NCBI GenBank assembly: GCA_003662715.1
Contig: QMYO01000061.1
Span: 1-8,072 of the forward strand
DNA from: Candidatus Bathyarchaeota archaeon
GTDB lineage: Archaea; Thermoproteota; Bathyarchaeia; Bathyarchaeales; Bathyarchaeaceae
Length of the DNA stretch: 8,072 nt
Reading direction: 5' to 3'
Below are positions 1-6,677 of the stretch, piece by piece. Position 1 is the stretch's first letter. The number at the start of each line of letters is the position of its first letter. The notes beneath the pieces were generated by a model that worked only from the letters and a program-made list of their open reading frames with translations, had not been told where the DNA came from and did no database searches. A program made the position numbers and the translations under genes.

Positions 1-34
1 AAAATATATTGAAGGAATAGCTGATAGTCGAGCC

Positions 35-757
35 TTGGCGGTGAGGCTGCAGGTTTCACTGCCACAACTTTTTGAGCTTGAGAAGCGGCTTGACGAGCAT
101 TTGAAGGAGAAGATAGGCGACATCACGCCTGAAAGGCTTGAGTTTGTCTGCCCTGAATGTCTTAGCGCAAGGGTCTACTTTGATCCTGAAAGAAACGAGC
201 GTGTCTGCGGAGACTGTGGAACCGTGGTTGAGGAAAACGTTGAATATGACGAAAGCCTGCCCTTTGACTTGTCTTACGCCCCTTCAAGCGACCTAGCCTT
301 CGGCAAAAGCCTGGGCGGGACATTAAACGGTAAAGCCCTAATGCGTGTTTTAGCTAAAACGGGAACTGAAGATTTAGGCATAAGAGCTCGTATGATAAGG
401 GTTTTAACGGAAACTGTTGAGCCTCCAGCCCTAATCGAGGTTCTGAAGCTGGCTTATGAGACAAGCAGAAAATTCCACCTTGACCACGACAAGCTTTTCA
501 ACCACGAGTTTGGCAGAACCGTGCGCAAGGCCTTTTGGTTATGCTGGAACCTTGACCTGCAATATTCGCGCAGGGCGCTCGTCGAAACCTGCTTTGCACT
601 CACCTTGTGCAAATTCAAAAAAGCCACACTGAAAATCTGCAAGGCTCTCAAAATAAACTATAAGCTTCTCGCCGTGCTGGTTAAATTCGACCGTTTCTTG
701 GCAGATTTACACAGACAACCAGAAGTTGAAATTCCACTCTCCCTACTTGTTTATTAG
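35..757 (+). CDS. TFB/TFIIB-like transcription factor with short C-terminal domain
   Basis: The protein carries a TFB-type zinc ribbon: C39-P-E-C42 and C58-G-D-C61-G, followed by TVVEEN, the usual 'CGxVxEE' continuation of archaeal TFB and eukaryotic TFIIB. Residues 77-97 (key part APSSDLAFGKSLGG) sit where the B-reader/linker lies in TFB. The remainder, about 100-235, is helical and basic. It is long enough for about one cyclin-like repeat, whereas normal TFB has two and about 300 residues. By family knowledge it would bind RNA polymerase or promoter DNA; a dedicated role for this element is inferred. The TTG start at 35 is uncertain. The frame is open to the left window edge, no good ribosome-binding site precedes it, and GTG at 41 is an alternative, so the gene may begin outside the window. 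It is separated by 61 bases from the operon downstream. The zinc-ribbon assignment is firm, the function moderately so. Confidence 0.8.
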   Translation: MAVRLQVSLPQLFELEKRLDEHLKEKIGDITPERLEFVCPECLSARVYFDPERNERVCGDCGTVVEENVEYDESLPFDLSYAPSSDLAFGKSLGGTLNGKALMRVLAKTGTEDLGIRARMIRVLTETVEPPALIEVLKLAYETSRKFHLDHDKLFNHEFGRTVRKAFWLCWNLDLQYSRRALVETCFALTLCKFKKATLKICKALKINYKLLAVLVKFDRFLADLHRQPEVEIPLSLLVY

Positions 758-788
758 CCAATTTCAACCTCGCAGGTGTTAGTTTCCT

Positions 789-807
789 ATTTTCATATTT
801 TTCTATT
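789..807 (+). terminator. T-rich tract between the TFB-like gene and the operon
   Basis: This is the only real intergenic gap on the + strand (758-818). It holds a T-dominated run with several T3-T5 blocks. Archaeal RNA polymerase terminates on oligo-U without needing a hairpin, so this may end the upstream transcript. I could not place a convincing BRE/TATA pair for the operon here, although an AT-rich promoter overlapping the same tract is possible. Confidence 0.3.
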
Positions 808-818
808 GGGAAGACCTC

Positions 819-1136
819 ATGTCGAACGTTAAAGAACAGCAGTTAAACGTTGAAGTGCCGGACAACCTTTACCGCGAAGTTAAAAAGGCTGCCATAGACG
901 GGCAAATGAAACTCCGTAAATTCGTTGAGTTCATTTTAGGCTTGGGACTTTACATTGTAAAGAGCCTCGGATTCTCTGAAACCTTCAAAATAGTCAGAGA
1001 AAACCAGCCCTTAGCTTTTCTCATAGTTGCTAGAAACGAGCTTTCAAAAATGGGCTTCAACACGTCAAGACTGAACCAGATAATAATGGAGGTTGAGGTT
1101 TTCCTCGAGAAAAAGGGAGGGGATAAGAGAAAATGA
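819..1136 (+). CDS. Ribbon-helix-helix-like DNA-binding protein
   Basis: The first 46 residues fit the ribbon-helix-helix plan. A short strand (QLNVEVP, about 8-14) is followed by helix A (NLYREVKKAAI, 16-26), a glycine turn at G28, and helix B (KLRKFVEFILGLGL, 31-44). RHH proteins dimerise through the strand and insert it into the DNA major groove, usually as autorepressors. Residues 52-98 form a further helical region of unknown role, making the protein longer than minimal 45-60 residue RHH regulators. The C-terminus is strongly basic (KKGGDKRK). The ATG at 819 follows a weak GGGAAGA site at 808-814. It is the first gene of the compact operon and overlaps the next gene by 4 bases (ATGA), so it probably regulates the module. 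The fold call rests on pattern only; target and function are unknown. Confidence 0.65.
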   Translation: MSNVKEQQLNVEVPDNLYREVKKAAIDGQMKLRKFVEFILGLGLYIVKSLGFSETFKIVRENQPLAFLIVARNELSKMGFNTSRLNQIIMEVEVFLEKKGGDKRK

Positions 1137-1546
1137 AAACTGTTGAGATGCCTAAGTGGGTGGCAGTCTGCCTTGCATTATCAGCCATCGCATCACTATG
1201 CTTCACCGCATTAGCCATAACAACATACACCCTGGTAAAGCCCTACACCCTAACCATCACAGCCACAGAATGCCCGCTCACTGTTGAAACCATAGACTTC
1301 AACTACGATCCAGAATTAAACCAATACACATATTGCACTATGGAAATCTTCAATTCTGGTGCAACGCCAATCACGGCTACAGTTTACGTTTACCTCAAAA
1401 ACGCTTCGCAAAGCATCATAGCCCAAGGCAGTAGCACAAACCTAACCTTCAACCCTGGGGTTTCACCATCCACTGTAGTGCTGACATGGACTCAAAACAA
1501 CATCGTAGCGAATGTTGCTGGTGGCTATGTGGTGATCCAGCCGTAG
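1133..1546 (+). CDS. N-anchored, beta-rich extracellular protein
   Basis: The family is not recognised. A hydrophobic segment at about residues 9-33 follows a short N-terminus with K2 and K8, and could be a signal-anchor or an uncleaved signal. The rest (about 38-137) is rich in Thr, Ser, Val, Asn and Tyr in alternating patterns typical of an exported beta-sandwich. It has two sequons, N90-A-S and N103-L-T, and two cysteines, C47 and C68, that could form a disulfide. The topology resembles pilin-like or small virion membrane proteins, but no class III (pilin) cleavage motif precedes the hydrophobic stretch. The ATG lies in an ATGA overlap with the upstream stop and is preceded by a strong GGGAGGGG site at 1115-1122, so translation is probably coupled. 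The inferred location is the outer face of the cell or virion membrane. Confidence 0.75.
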   Translation: MKTVEMPKWVAVCLALSAIASLCFTALAITTYTLVKPYTLTITATECPLTVETIDFNYDPELNQYTYCTMEIFNSGATPITATVYVYLKNASQSIIAQGSSTNLTFNPGVSPSTVVLTWTQNNIVANVAGGYVVIQP

Positions 1547-1559
1547 AGGTGGAAGGCGC

Positions 1560-1907
1560 GTGATTCCAAGCGACTTGGCTCAACTCCTTCAAACAGTGTT
1601 TTTAGCCTTGGCAGTCGGATGCGGATCTCCAGCCCTCATCTACATTCTCCTTAAAGGTTCGAAACTGTCTGAAAATCCCGCGGGGAAAATGGAAAGCTTA
1701 CAGCCTACGATCCAGCCCAGCAAAGAGCTTGGCGACGTAAGGCAGCTTGTGCCAGTGCTTGTTAAAGGCTACGTGTATGTTTCCAGAAGCTTTCTAGAGC
1801 TCACCGTCAAAACACCACATCCCACCGCACAGCCTGAACAAGCCAGGCCGCTTGGAACAGCCAAACAGCCAGGAGCCAAGCCTCTAATAAGGAGGGTTGG
1901 AGAATGA
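1560..1907 (+). CDS. Small single-span membrane protein with Pro-rich tail
   Basis: This is an unrecognised 115-residue protein. One hydrophobic segment spans about residues 5-32 (LAQLLQ to YILLK) and is followed by a polar, Pro/Gln/Lys-rich tail. The middle (about 57-80) could hold a short amphipathic stretch, and the last 30 residues look disordered and basic. With no charged N-terminal signal and positive charges after the span, the tail is probably cytoplasmic (positive-inside rule, inferred). The start is GTG at 1560. AGGTGG at 1547-1552 lies 7 bases before it and overlaps the end of the preceding gene region, and no ATG is better placed. The stop overlaps the next ATG by 4 bases. Its position between two predicted surface proteins suggests a membrane-complex subunit or adaptor, but function is unknown. 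Confidence 0.65.
   Translation: MIPSDLAQLLQTVFLALAVGCGSPALIYILLKGSKLSENPAGKMESLQPTIQPSKELGDVRQLVPVLVKGYVYVSRSFLELTVKTPHPTAQPEQARPLGTAKQPGAKPLIRRVGE
1889..1895 (+). promoter_or_regulatory. Strong Shine-Dalgarno site for the C-anchored surface protein
   Basis: AAGGAGG lies 8 bases before the ATG at 1904, inside the end of the preceding gene. It is among the best matches to the archaeal anti-Shine-Dalgarno in the window. It fixes this start and suggests high translation of this protein relative to its neighbours. Confidence 0.6.
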
Positions 1908-2575
1908 GAAAGCACATTGTAACCTCCATCTTTTTCTGTTTCATTTTGGCAGTTTCCCAATTCTTTCCGCTTACCCAAGCCCAAGGGGAAAACTTCTATC
2001 TTAGGCTTCCAAGCTACGAGCTTTACGCACCAGCAAAAATCATCATCAACTTCGTATACACAAACAATGTTTCTGTGAGCGTCCACACCTTGGGCACAAG
2101 CCTTTATAAGGCGACGACAAGCCCGGTTCAAGCACTCTTCGAGGCTGAAGCCTTCGACGTTTACACCATAGATGTTTCAATCGAATACGGTGTCCCCGTA
2201 AACCAGACGATTATTATAGGGCTTTACGAGGGTGGAAGGGCTGCGAAGGGCATAGAGATAGATGTTTCTCATAGGCGGATTTTCTTATCCATGAAAGTAA
2301 GCGTTGTCGAAGCTCCAGAATATCCAGCCCCTGAAGACATTGCAGAGGCCATGTGGACCAGGCTTGAAGGCTTTTACTCGGAGTTTATTGTTCAACAGCA
2401 AGGTTTGCTTGATAAGATGAGTGAAACTATGCTTGTCATAGGCAGCTTGGCTGTCATAAGTTTCGTTGTCTGCATAATTGTCTTCATAGTCGTTTTCTAC
2501 ATGCATAGACGAGTGGCAGAGTTAAGCGAGTGGGGCATACGCCACGAAACAGAACACCGCAAAGGAGGAGAATGA
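1904..2575 (+). CDS. Secreted type I membrane protein (spike-like)
   Basis: This is an unrecognised 223-residue protein with clear topology. A signal peptide covers about residues 1-26: MRKH, a hydrophobic core, then a likely cleavage after TQA. An extracellular domain of about 27-140 is rich in alternating beta-type residues and has sequons at N55-V-S and N100-Q-T. A helical stalk (about 143-175) leads into one strong membrane span at about 177-200, followed by a short basic and polar tail (HRRVAELSEW onward). An ectodomain with helical stalk and C-terminal anchor is the architecture of many viral spikes, including pleolipovirus spikes, and also of archaeal envelope proteins. That comparison is architectural only. 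The ATG overlaps the upstream stop (ATGA) and has an AAGGAGG site. It probably acts on the outer surface with the neighbouring N-anchored protein. Confidence 0.75.
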   Translation: MRKHIVTSIFFCFILAVSQFFPLTQAQGENFYLRLPSYELYAPAKIIINFVYTNNVSVSVHTLGTSLYKATTSPVQALFEAEAFDVYTIDVSIEYGVPVNQTIIIGLYEGGRAAKGIEIDVSHRRIFLSMKVSVVEAPEYPAPEDIAEAMWTRLEGFYSEFIVQQQGLLDKMSETMLVIGSLAVISFVVCIIVFIVVFYMHRRVAELSEWGIRHETEHRKGGE

Positions 2576-2583
2576 TGCGATGA
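2563..2583 (+). promoter_or_regulatory. SD site plus three-codon minicistron before the CxxC gene
   Basis: AGGAGG at 2563-2568 sits 3 bases before an ATG at 2572. That ATG opens ATG-ATG-CGA-TGA, a three-codon frame whose TGA overlaps the ATG (2580) of the following gene. The site could serve the 2580 start directly, at 11 bases spacing. Alternatively, ribosomes could terminate at 2583 and restart at 2580. Confidence 0.35.
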
Positions 2584-2792
2584 CTAATGACATTCTGAAC
2601 ATGCGTAATCCGCACCTGACTTACAGACAGGGCAATAGGATGCTTGAAGTATTCATCGCATCTTGTCCTTGCTGTGGCAAAAAGCGGATAATCGTGAGAG
2701 GCGACGGCACTATAGATTTTGCCTTAGAAGAGGCTGAAAGGTTTGTCGAAGATTTTAGGAAAGTGATTATGGTTGCCAAGACACATCCTTGA
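2580..2792 (+). CDS. Small CxxC (zinc-knuckle-like) protein
   Basis: This unrecognised 70-residue protein has one CxxC motif within C29-P-C31-C32-G-K-K-R, resembling half of a zinc ribbon. No second cysteine pair is present, so any metal site would need H12, C31 or dimerisation. A predicted strand region (RIIVRGDGTIDF, about 37-48) and a helix (ALEEAERFVEDFRKVI, about 49-64) follow. It has no membrane segment and is probably cytoplasmic, the only soluble small protein inside the membrane-protein block. The start at 2580 is forced, because the ATGs at 2572 and 2575 are in a frame that ends at 2583. It begins 4 bases after the upstream stop and ends 6 bases before the next gene. Tight packing and the good SD site support it as a real gene. 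Function is unknown; an assembly adaptor or regulator is possible. Confidence 0.65.
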   Translation: MTNDILNMRNPHLTYRQGNRMLEVFIASCPCCGKKRIIVRGDGTIDFALEEAERFVEDFRKVIMVAKTHP

Positions 2793-2798
2793 GGTGGC

Positions 2799-3764
2799 AT
2801 GATGGACAGCATCAACTTTTTTGAGTGGATTCCAAACATTGCCATAGCTGGGTTAGCCATTATTATAGGAATAGCCCTATGGATGATATGGCGTAATATT
2901 TCGCCTGCAGCCCCGGGAATAAGCCTAGGCTACTATGAGGTTGTCGGACGCTATTCTGGACAGAAGCTGATTAAACGCATTAAAGGCACGCTTGTAGACG
3001 CTACAGCCCTGTTCCTTAACCCGCAAATAGAAGCCTCTTTTAAACAGCTTCTAAAAGAAGACATGGAAGAAATCGAAAAGCGCACAGGCACAAACCTACA
3101 GGAAATCAAAGAAGCCTTGGAAAAAACTGACTTGTCAAGCCTATGCAGAATCATTGTAACCCGGGAAAAGATGTTTACGAAACATGTGCTTGTCCAATAC
3201 GGGCATGTTGACAAGCCTTTAAACGCCTATGCAGCCTATGATCCTCAAGCCAAATTCACTTTGGGCTTCGGCTTCTTGACGCAGGGCGTGATAACCGGCG
3301 AAATTCACTCTCTTCCACAGCCCTGGCAAATCTACAAGCTGGGCAAAGTTTACGTGCACCTTTTCAAGCCAGACGCTCCTCAAGGCGAGCCTGTGAAAAA
3401 CCCGCCTGAAGCCCTCGCCAAAATAGCCCTGTACGCTCCGGCAACCGTAGAGCTTAAAGAGGTTTTGAAGGGGAAAGACGAGCAGTTGAAAGAGAAAGAA
3501 CGTGAGCTGCTTAAGGCTGGAAAAGAAAGGGCTGCAAACGCCACCAAAGTTGACAGCCTCTTAACTGCCGTTTTAGGCTTCTCGACAAGGCTTAAGCCCG
3601 AAGAAAGTCTTGAAGGCAAAAAGTTTGACCTGATGGACTTCGTAACTCTCGCCTTTCCAACGCTTATGGGCTATTTGCTTGCTGAATATGCAGGGACACC
3701 CCCCATTGTAGGCGTGTTCATCGGAATGTTTCTCGGCGCTTACCTCGTGTTCAGGAAAGGGTAG
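2799..3764 (+). CDS. Multi-span membrane protein with large soluble domain and coiled coil
   Basis: The family is not recognised. One membrane span lies at about residues 12-32. A soluble region of about 38-215 follows, with mixed helix and strand and an acidic helical part at about 80-110. A charged heptad-like coiled coil occupies about 217-252 (EVLKGKDEQLKEKERELLK). Two closely spaced spans at about 279-296 and 301-318 form a hairpin with a PP at the turn, and the tail is a short basic FRKG. The soluble and coiled-coil part is probably cytoplasmic, where it could contact the ATPase at the end of the operon (inferred). GAGGTGG at 2791-2797 is only 1 base from the first ATG (2799) but 4 from the second (2802), so 2802 may be the true start. 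The next gene follows after 5 bases. It resembles the next protein in having a coiled coil and a PP-turn hairpin. Confidence 0.75.
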   Translation: MMDSINFFEWIPNIAIAGLAIIIGIALWMIWRNISPAAPGISLGYYEVVGRYSGQKLIKRIKGTLVDATALFLNPQIEASFKQLLKEDMEEIEKRTGTNLQEIKEALEKTDLSSLCRIIVTREKMFTKHVLVQYGHVDKPLNAYAAYDPQAKFTLGFGFLTQGVITGEIHSLPQPWQIYKLGKVYVHLFKPDAPQGEPVKNPPEALAKIALYAPATVELKEVLKGKDEQLKEKERELLKAGKERAANATKVDSLLTAVLGFSTRLKPEESLEGKKFDLMDFVTLAFPTLMGYLLAEYAGTPPIVGVFIGMFLGAYLVFRKG

Positions 3765-3769
3765 AACCT

Positions 3770-4570
3770 ATGAGTCTTGAAACCGTAACGCTTACGGAAG
3801 AGCTACAGAAAATAGATGAAGCACATAAATCGCTGAAGGAAAGCGCCAAAGCCTTAAGGGAATTCGTTCTCTCACAGGATTTTCTCCAAAAATACGTCAA
3901 GTTTGAACAGTTGTTGAGCAACTTCCAAGACAAGGTTATCACTCTCGTTGAGATTGTAACTTCGCCGCTTGCAGCCATCGAACAATTCCAGAAAGCGCTT
4001 ACCCAAGGACGCACGCAACAGCAAGCCCAAACCCAAGAGCAAACCTTGCTCTCCCCGCCATTCTCGGAAACTTTCACCATTGAAAGGGCTCTCGTATCAG
4101 TTGTCGCCATCGTGGCCTGTGGAATAGCTGTTGAACAGAGGCTTCTGCCCCCAACCGCCTTGCTCTTCGTTGTTGGTGTAAGCCTTGCCCTAGCTTTCGC
4201 CTCGCAACTTAAAGCGTTAGCCGAGTCTTTCATTGAAAAGGAAGAAGAGAAAGAAGAGGGGGAAATAGCTCCGGAAAAGCTTGAAGACTGGATTAACGAG
4301 AGCATAGCCAAAATCAGAAGCGAATACATGTCAGCCCGCTTCCTAATCAAGGTTCAGTCGCAAACTATGGAAACGCTTCCAACGCAATACCGCGATTTGG
4401 GACTGGATGAAGCCATGTTCAACCGAGAACAGTATTTCAAAGAAACATTGCCCCACGAGTTTCTCAGCAGAATAGGAAGGATAATGGTGGCGTGCGACAG
4501 AAGCATATGGACGAGAAAACAGCTCATCGTCACAGCTATGGTTCAAACCAGCCAAATACCGCGCACATGA
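3770..4570 (+). CDS. Coiled-coil membrane-hairpin protein
   Basis: This is an unrecognised 266-residue protein. An N-terminal helical coiled-coil region (about 5-75) is followed by a Gln/Thr-rich linker (about 79-93, RTQQQAQTQEQT). Two membrane spans at about 104-121 and 127-147 form a hairpin with PP at the turn. A very acidic stretch (about 155-166, alternating E and K) leads into a helical C-terminal domain (about 167-266). Both soluble ends must lie on the same side of the membrane, probably the cytoplasm. This would suit a base or docking protein for the ATPase encoded 13 bases downstream (inferred). The ATG at 3770 is preceded by AGGAAAGGG at 3753-3761, 8 bases away. The membrane hairpin resembles that of the preceding protein, so the two may be distant paralogues or partners. 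Function is unknown. Confidence 0.75.
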   Translation: MSLETVTLTEELQKIDEAHKSLKESAKALREFVLSQDFLQKYVKFEQLLSNFQDKVITLVEIVTSPLAAIEQFQKALTQGRTQQQAQTQEQTLLSPPFSETFTIERALVSVVAIVACGIAVEQRLLPPTALLFVVGVSLALAFASQLKALAESFIEKEEEKEEGEIAPEKLEDWINESIAKIRSEYMSARFLIKVQSQTMETLPTQYRDLGLDEAMFNREQYFKETLPHEFLSRIGRIMVACDRSIWTRKQLIVTAMVQTSQIPRT

Positions 4571-4576
4571 AAGGTG
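4571..4576 (+). promoter_or_regulatory. Ribosome-binding site deciding a TTG start
   Basis: AAGGTG ends 7 bases before the TTG at 4584 and 16 bases before the first in-frame ATG at 4593. Spacing favours TTG as the start of the ATPase gene. A TTG may keep expression of the motor protein below that of the membrane proteins. Confidence 0.5.
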
Positions 4577-4583
4577 AAAAGGC

Positions 4584-6677
4584 TTGACTGAAATGAAGCA
4601 TCAAAAGTTTGCCGGATTCGAACCCAGCGAGCTTCTAGAAAGCATAGCGAAAAGGCTTGTCGAGGGATCAGCGGGCAGAGGCGGAATAGAAGCCATCTGC
4701 CAATTCCTAGACCAAATAGACTGGATAAAAGACTTGTCGCAGCTGCGCTTAAGCATCAAAAACAACACGGTCTTTTTCGAGTCAGCCTTAAGCAAATGCA
4801 CAAAAGAGATGCTTAAACGCCCCTTACCCGTTCGAAAACGGGAAATCTCCGAGATTCTGGGAGCCACGTGCCCAAAATGTGGCTACAACACATCCTTTTG
4901 GAATATGCTTGAAATGCACCGCCGATGTCCAAGTTGTGATGGACGTCTAACTCCAACAACAGCCCTCGCAATAAGCCAGCTCGTAGCCCAGAAAATAGAA
5001 ATAACGCCTGAAACCATGCTTATGACGGTAGCCTACGAAAAGCTTGCCCAAGCCTATGTGGACGCTTACAAGGCACTGGGGCTTGTCCTCGAAAACTTCG
5101 CCAAGCTTTTCGGGTGGGACAGATACCGCGTTAACCAGCGGATGCTCCAATATATGAACGCCTACTTTCTCGGCAGAATGGCTGGCGAACAGAAAATCTC
5201 CAGGGAAGAAAAGGAATGCTTACAATTCGTAGTGCGTGGAAACCTGGCCCGCATACCTGTTGAAGAGGCTGAAAAACTGCTGAGACTCGGCATATCCGTC
5301 GTAAAATACGGCTACCTATACGAAGTGCTAGGGGCTGTAGGCGCATACACAAACTACCAACAGAAAGTTGCCGATTTTGACGCTTTATACAGTAGACTAA
5401 ACGCAGAGGTCCGCGAAGCCCTTGGAGAATTATCCCAGGAGGCGGTAAGGCGAATACGCGTCAAAAAAACCTTAGGGGGCTACTACGCTCCTTGCCTAAT
5501 CGTGCCGAAACGCAATTGGGCATCTGGAATGTTTTCAGGCGAAATAATGCTTGAACCCGTCTACAATTTACCCATCTTTCCAAAAGAGGATTTCGGAGCC
5601 ATACAAGCCATTTACGGAAAATTCGGCTCTGGCAAAACCTTCCTCTTAAGCAGTCTAATCTGCTATTCCTTCTTCGCCAAGCATCAAGCCGCGCTCATTC
5701 CACTTAACGATAAGAGCAACAGCTACAGCCTCGCCTTTATGCCCCTATTCGCCTACAACAAACGCACAGCCCATTTGTTGCACATACTTGAAATGCTCGG
5801 CGTCGAGCCTCAAGGCATACCATGCATAACAATAAGCGTCCTACGAAAAGGCGAGAAAATAGAGAACATAAAAGCACATCCGCCGACAGTTTACGATAGA
5901 ATCCTAGAAGTTGAAGACTACAGAAACTTCAAAGTGGACTTCGACGAGCTTATGAGCGAGCTTAAAGCCGTAGCAGAAGAATACGGTTTCAGCCAGCCCG
6001 TGGGCATAATAGCCTTCCGAAACCTTCAACGCGAACACGACAAAGCCTACTTTGACGTGCAAGTGGCTTCTAACGTCCTCAACGAGTTTGACCATTGGAG
6101 AAAGGGAAACCCCACCCGTGCTATGCGGGTGGTTCTCGACGAAGTAAGCTATATGGCAGCTACAAAAGCCTTCCGTTACGGAAGCGACAAGCTAAAAGCT
6201 GGAGCCACCGTAGTTGACTTCATAAAAGAGTCAAGGCGAAACAACATAAGCGTGGATGCAGCAACGCAGCTTCCCCTCGAGCTTATACAAGAGCTACGGG
6301 ACTACAGCACAAACATTTTCTTCAGAGATCTAGCAGTGAGCAAAGACAAAAGCAGAAGCCAAATAGACTTCCTACTCGAAAGCATGCAACTGCGAGATCC
6401 AGCCCTAAAAACAATAATCCGCGAAATGAACAACCGCGGGCTGCTGCCAAAAGGCTTCTGGTTCTGGCACCACCAGCCAACCTACAACATACAAGTCATA
6501 CGCCCATGCCCGCCGACATTTATGCTAAATGACAGAAAACGCACACCTTTCGAAATCATCAGATTATACGAAAAAACCACAGGGCAAAAAGTTCTACTGG
6601 AAAGCTGGAGCAAGGTCAAAAGGCTGAAAACTGCAAAACCATCATTCTCCAAACACCCCACAATCCCAGACTTCTAA
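4584..6677 (+). CDS. HerA/FtsK/VirB4-type P-loop ATPase with N-terminal zinc ribbon
   Basis: The 697-residue protein has a canonical Walker A, GKFGSGKT at residues 345-352 (K351), preceded by a strand (GAIQAIY). A Walker B follows at RVVLDE (515-520; D519 then E520), about 167 residues later. After that comes DAATQLP (558-564, Q562), matching the sensor-like 'TQ' element of HerA, VirB4 and TraG-like motors. R581 in NIFFRDL is a candidate arginine finger. The N-terminal part holds a zinc ribbon (C96-P-K-C99, C115-P-S-C118) inside a long helical region that I cannot match to a family. Proteins of this superfamily are ring motors that pump DNA or drive secretion; here it would act at the membrane with the upstream hairpin proteins (inferred). 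It is the last gene of the operon. HerA proper normally pairs with NurA, which is absent, so conjugation, packaging or export is more likely than DNA repair. Confidence 0.85.
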   Translation: MTEMKHQKFAGFEPSELLESIAKRLVEGSAGRGGIEAICQFLDQIDWIKDLSQLRLSIKNNTVFFESALSKCTKEMLKRPLPVRKREISEILGATCPKCGYNTSFWNMLEMHRRCPSCDGRLTPTTALAISQLVAQKIEITPETMLMTVAYEKLAQAYVDAYKALGLVLENFAKLFGWDRYRVNQRMLQYMNAYFLGRMAGEQKISREEKECLQFVVRGNLARIPVEEAEKLLRLGISVVKYGYLYEVLGAVGAYTNYQQKVADFDALYSRLNAEVREALGELSQEAVRRIRVKKTLGGYYAPCLIVPKRNWASGMFSGEIMLEPVYNLPIFPKEDFGAIQAIYGKFGSGKTFLLSSLICYSFFAKHQAALIPLNDKSNSYSLAFMPLFAYNKRTAHLLHILEMLGVEPQGIPCITISVLRKGEKIENIKAHPPTVYDRILEVEDYRNFKVDFDELMSELKAVAEEYGFSQPVGIIAFRNLQREHDKAYFDVQVASNVLNEFDHWRKGNPTRAMRVVLDEVSYMAATKAFRYGSDKLKAGATVVDFIKESRRNNISVDAATQLPLELIQELRDYSTNIFFRDLAVSKDKSRSQIDFLLESMQLRDPALKTIIREMNNRGLLPKGFWFWHHQPTYNIQVIRPCPPTFMLNDRKRTPFEIIRLYEKTTGQKVLLESWSKVKRLKTAKPSFSKHPTIPDF
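6112..6132. repeat. GC-rich perfect inverted repeat inside the ATPase gene
   Basis: CCACCCG (6112-6118) and CGGGTGG (6126-6132) are exact reverse complements around a 7-base loop. The hairpin lies just before and into the Walker B coding region. No T-run follows, so it does not look like a terminator. It may be chance codon usage or a pause or regulatory structure. Confidence 0.4.

Noticed and set aside
758..818. Canonical archaeal BRE/TATA promoter for the operon.
   Set aside because: The gap is T-rich but I could not find a clear BRE followed by a TTTATATA-like box at a sensible distance from the ATG at 819.
1133..1546. Possible type IV pilin or archaellin.
   Set aside because: The N-terminal hydrophobic segment plus beta domain fits, but no class III signal cleavage motif precedes the span and no prepilin peptidase or pilus ATPase is nearby.
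1769..2131. A 120-codon open frame on the minus strand.
   Set aside because: It runs antisense across the boundary of two packed + strand genes, and its Cys/Gly-rich composition looks like a shadow translation.
2580..2792. Full zinc ribbon or DksA/TraR-type zinc finger.
   Set aside because: Only one CxxC pair is present, so a complete four-ligand site cannot be shown from this sequence.
3751..4350. A 199-codon open frame on the minus strand.
   Set aside because: It lies fully antisense to the coiled-coil membrane gene, is Ser/Arg/Cys-rich with no domain logic, and has no suitable ribosome-binding site. The + strand gene has SD, packing and topology in its favour.
4584..6677. Cellular HerA of the HerA-NurA-Mre11-Rad50 repair system.
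   Set aside because: No NurA, Mre11 or Rad50 gene is adjacent, the N-terminal half has a zinc ribbon rather than an evident HAS-barrel, and the neighbours are membrane proteins.
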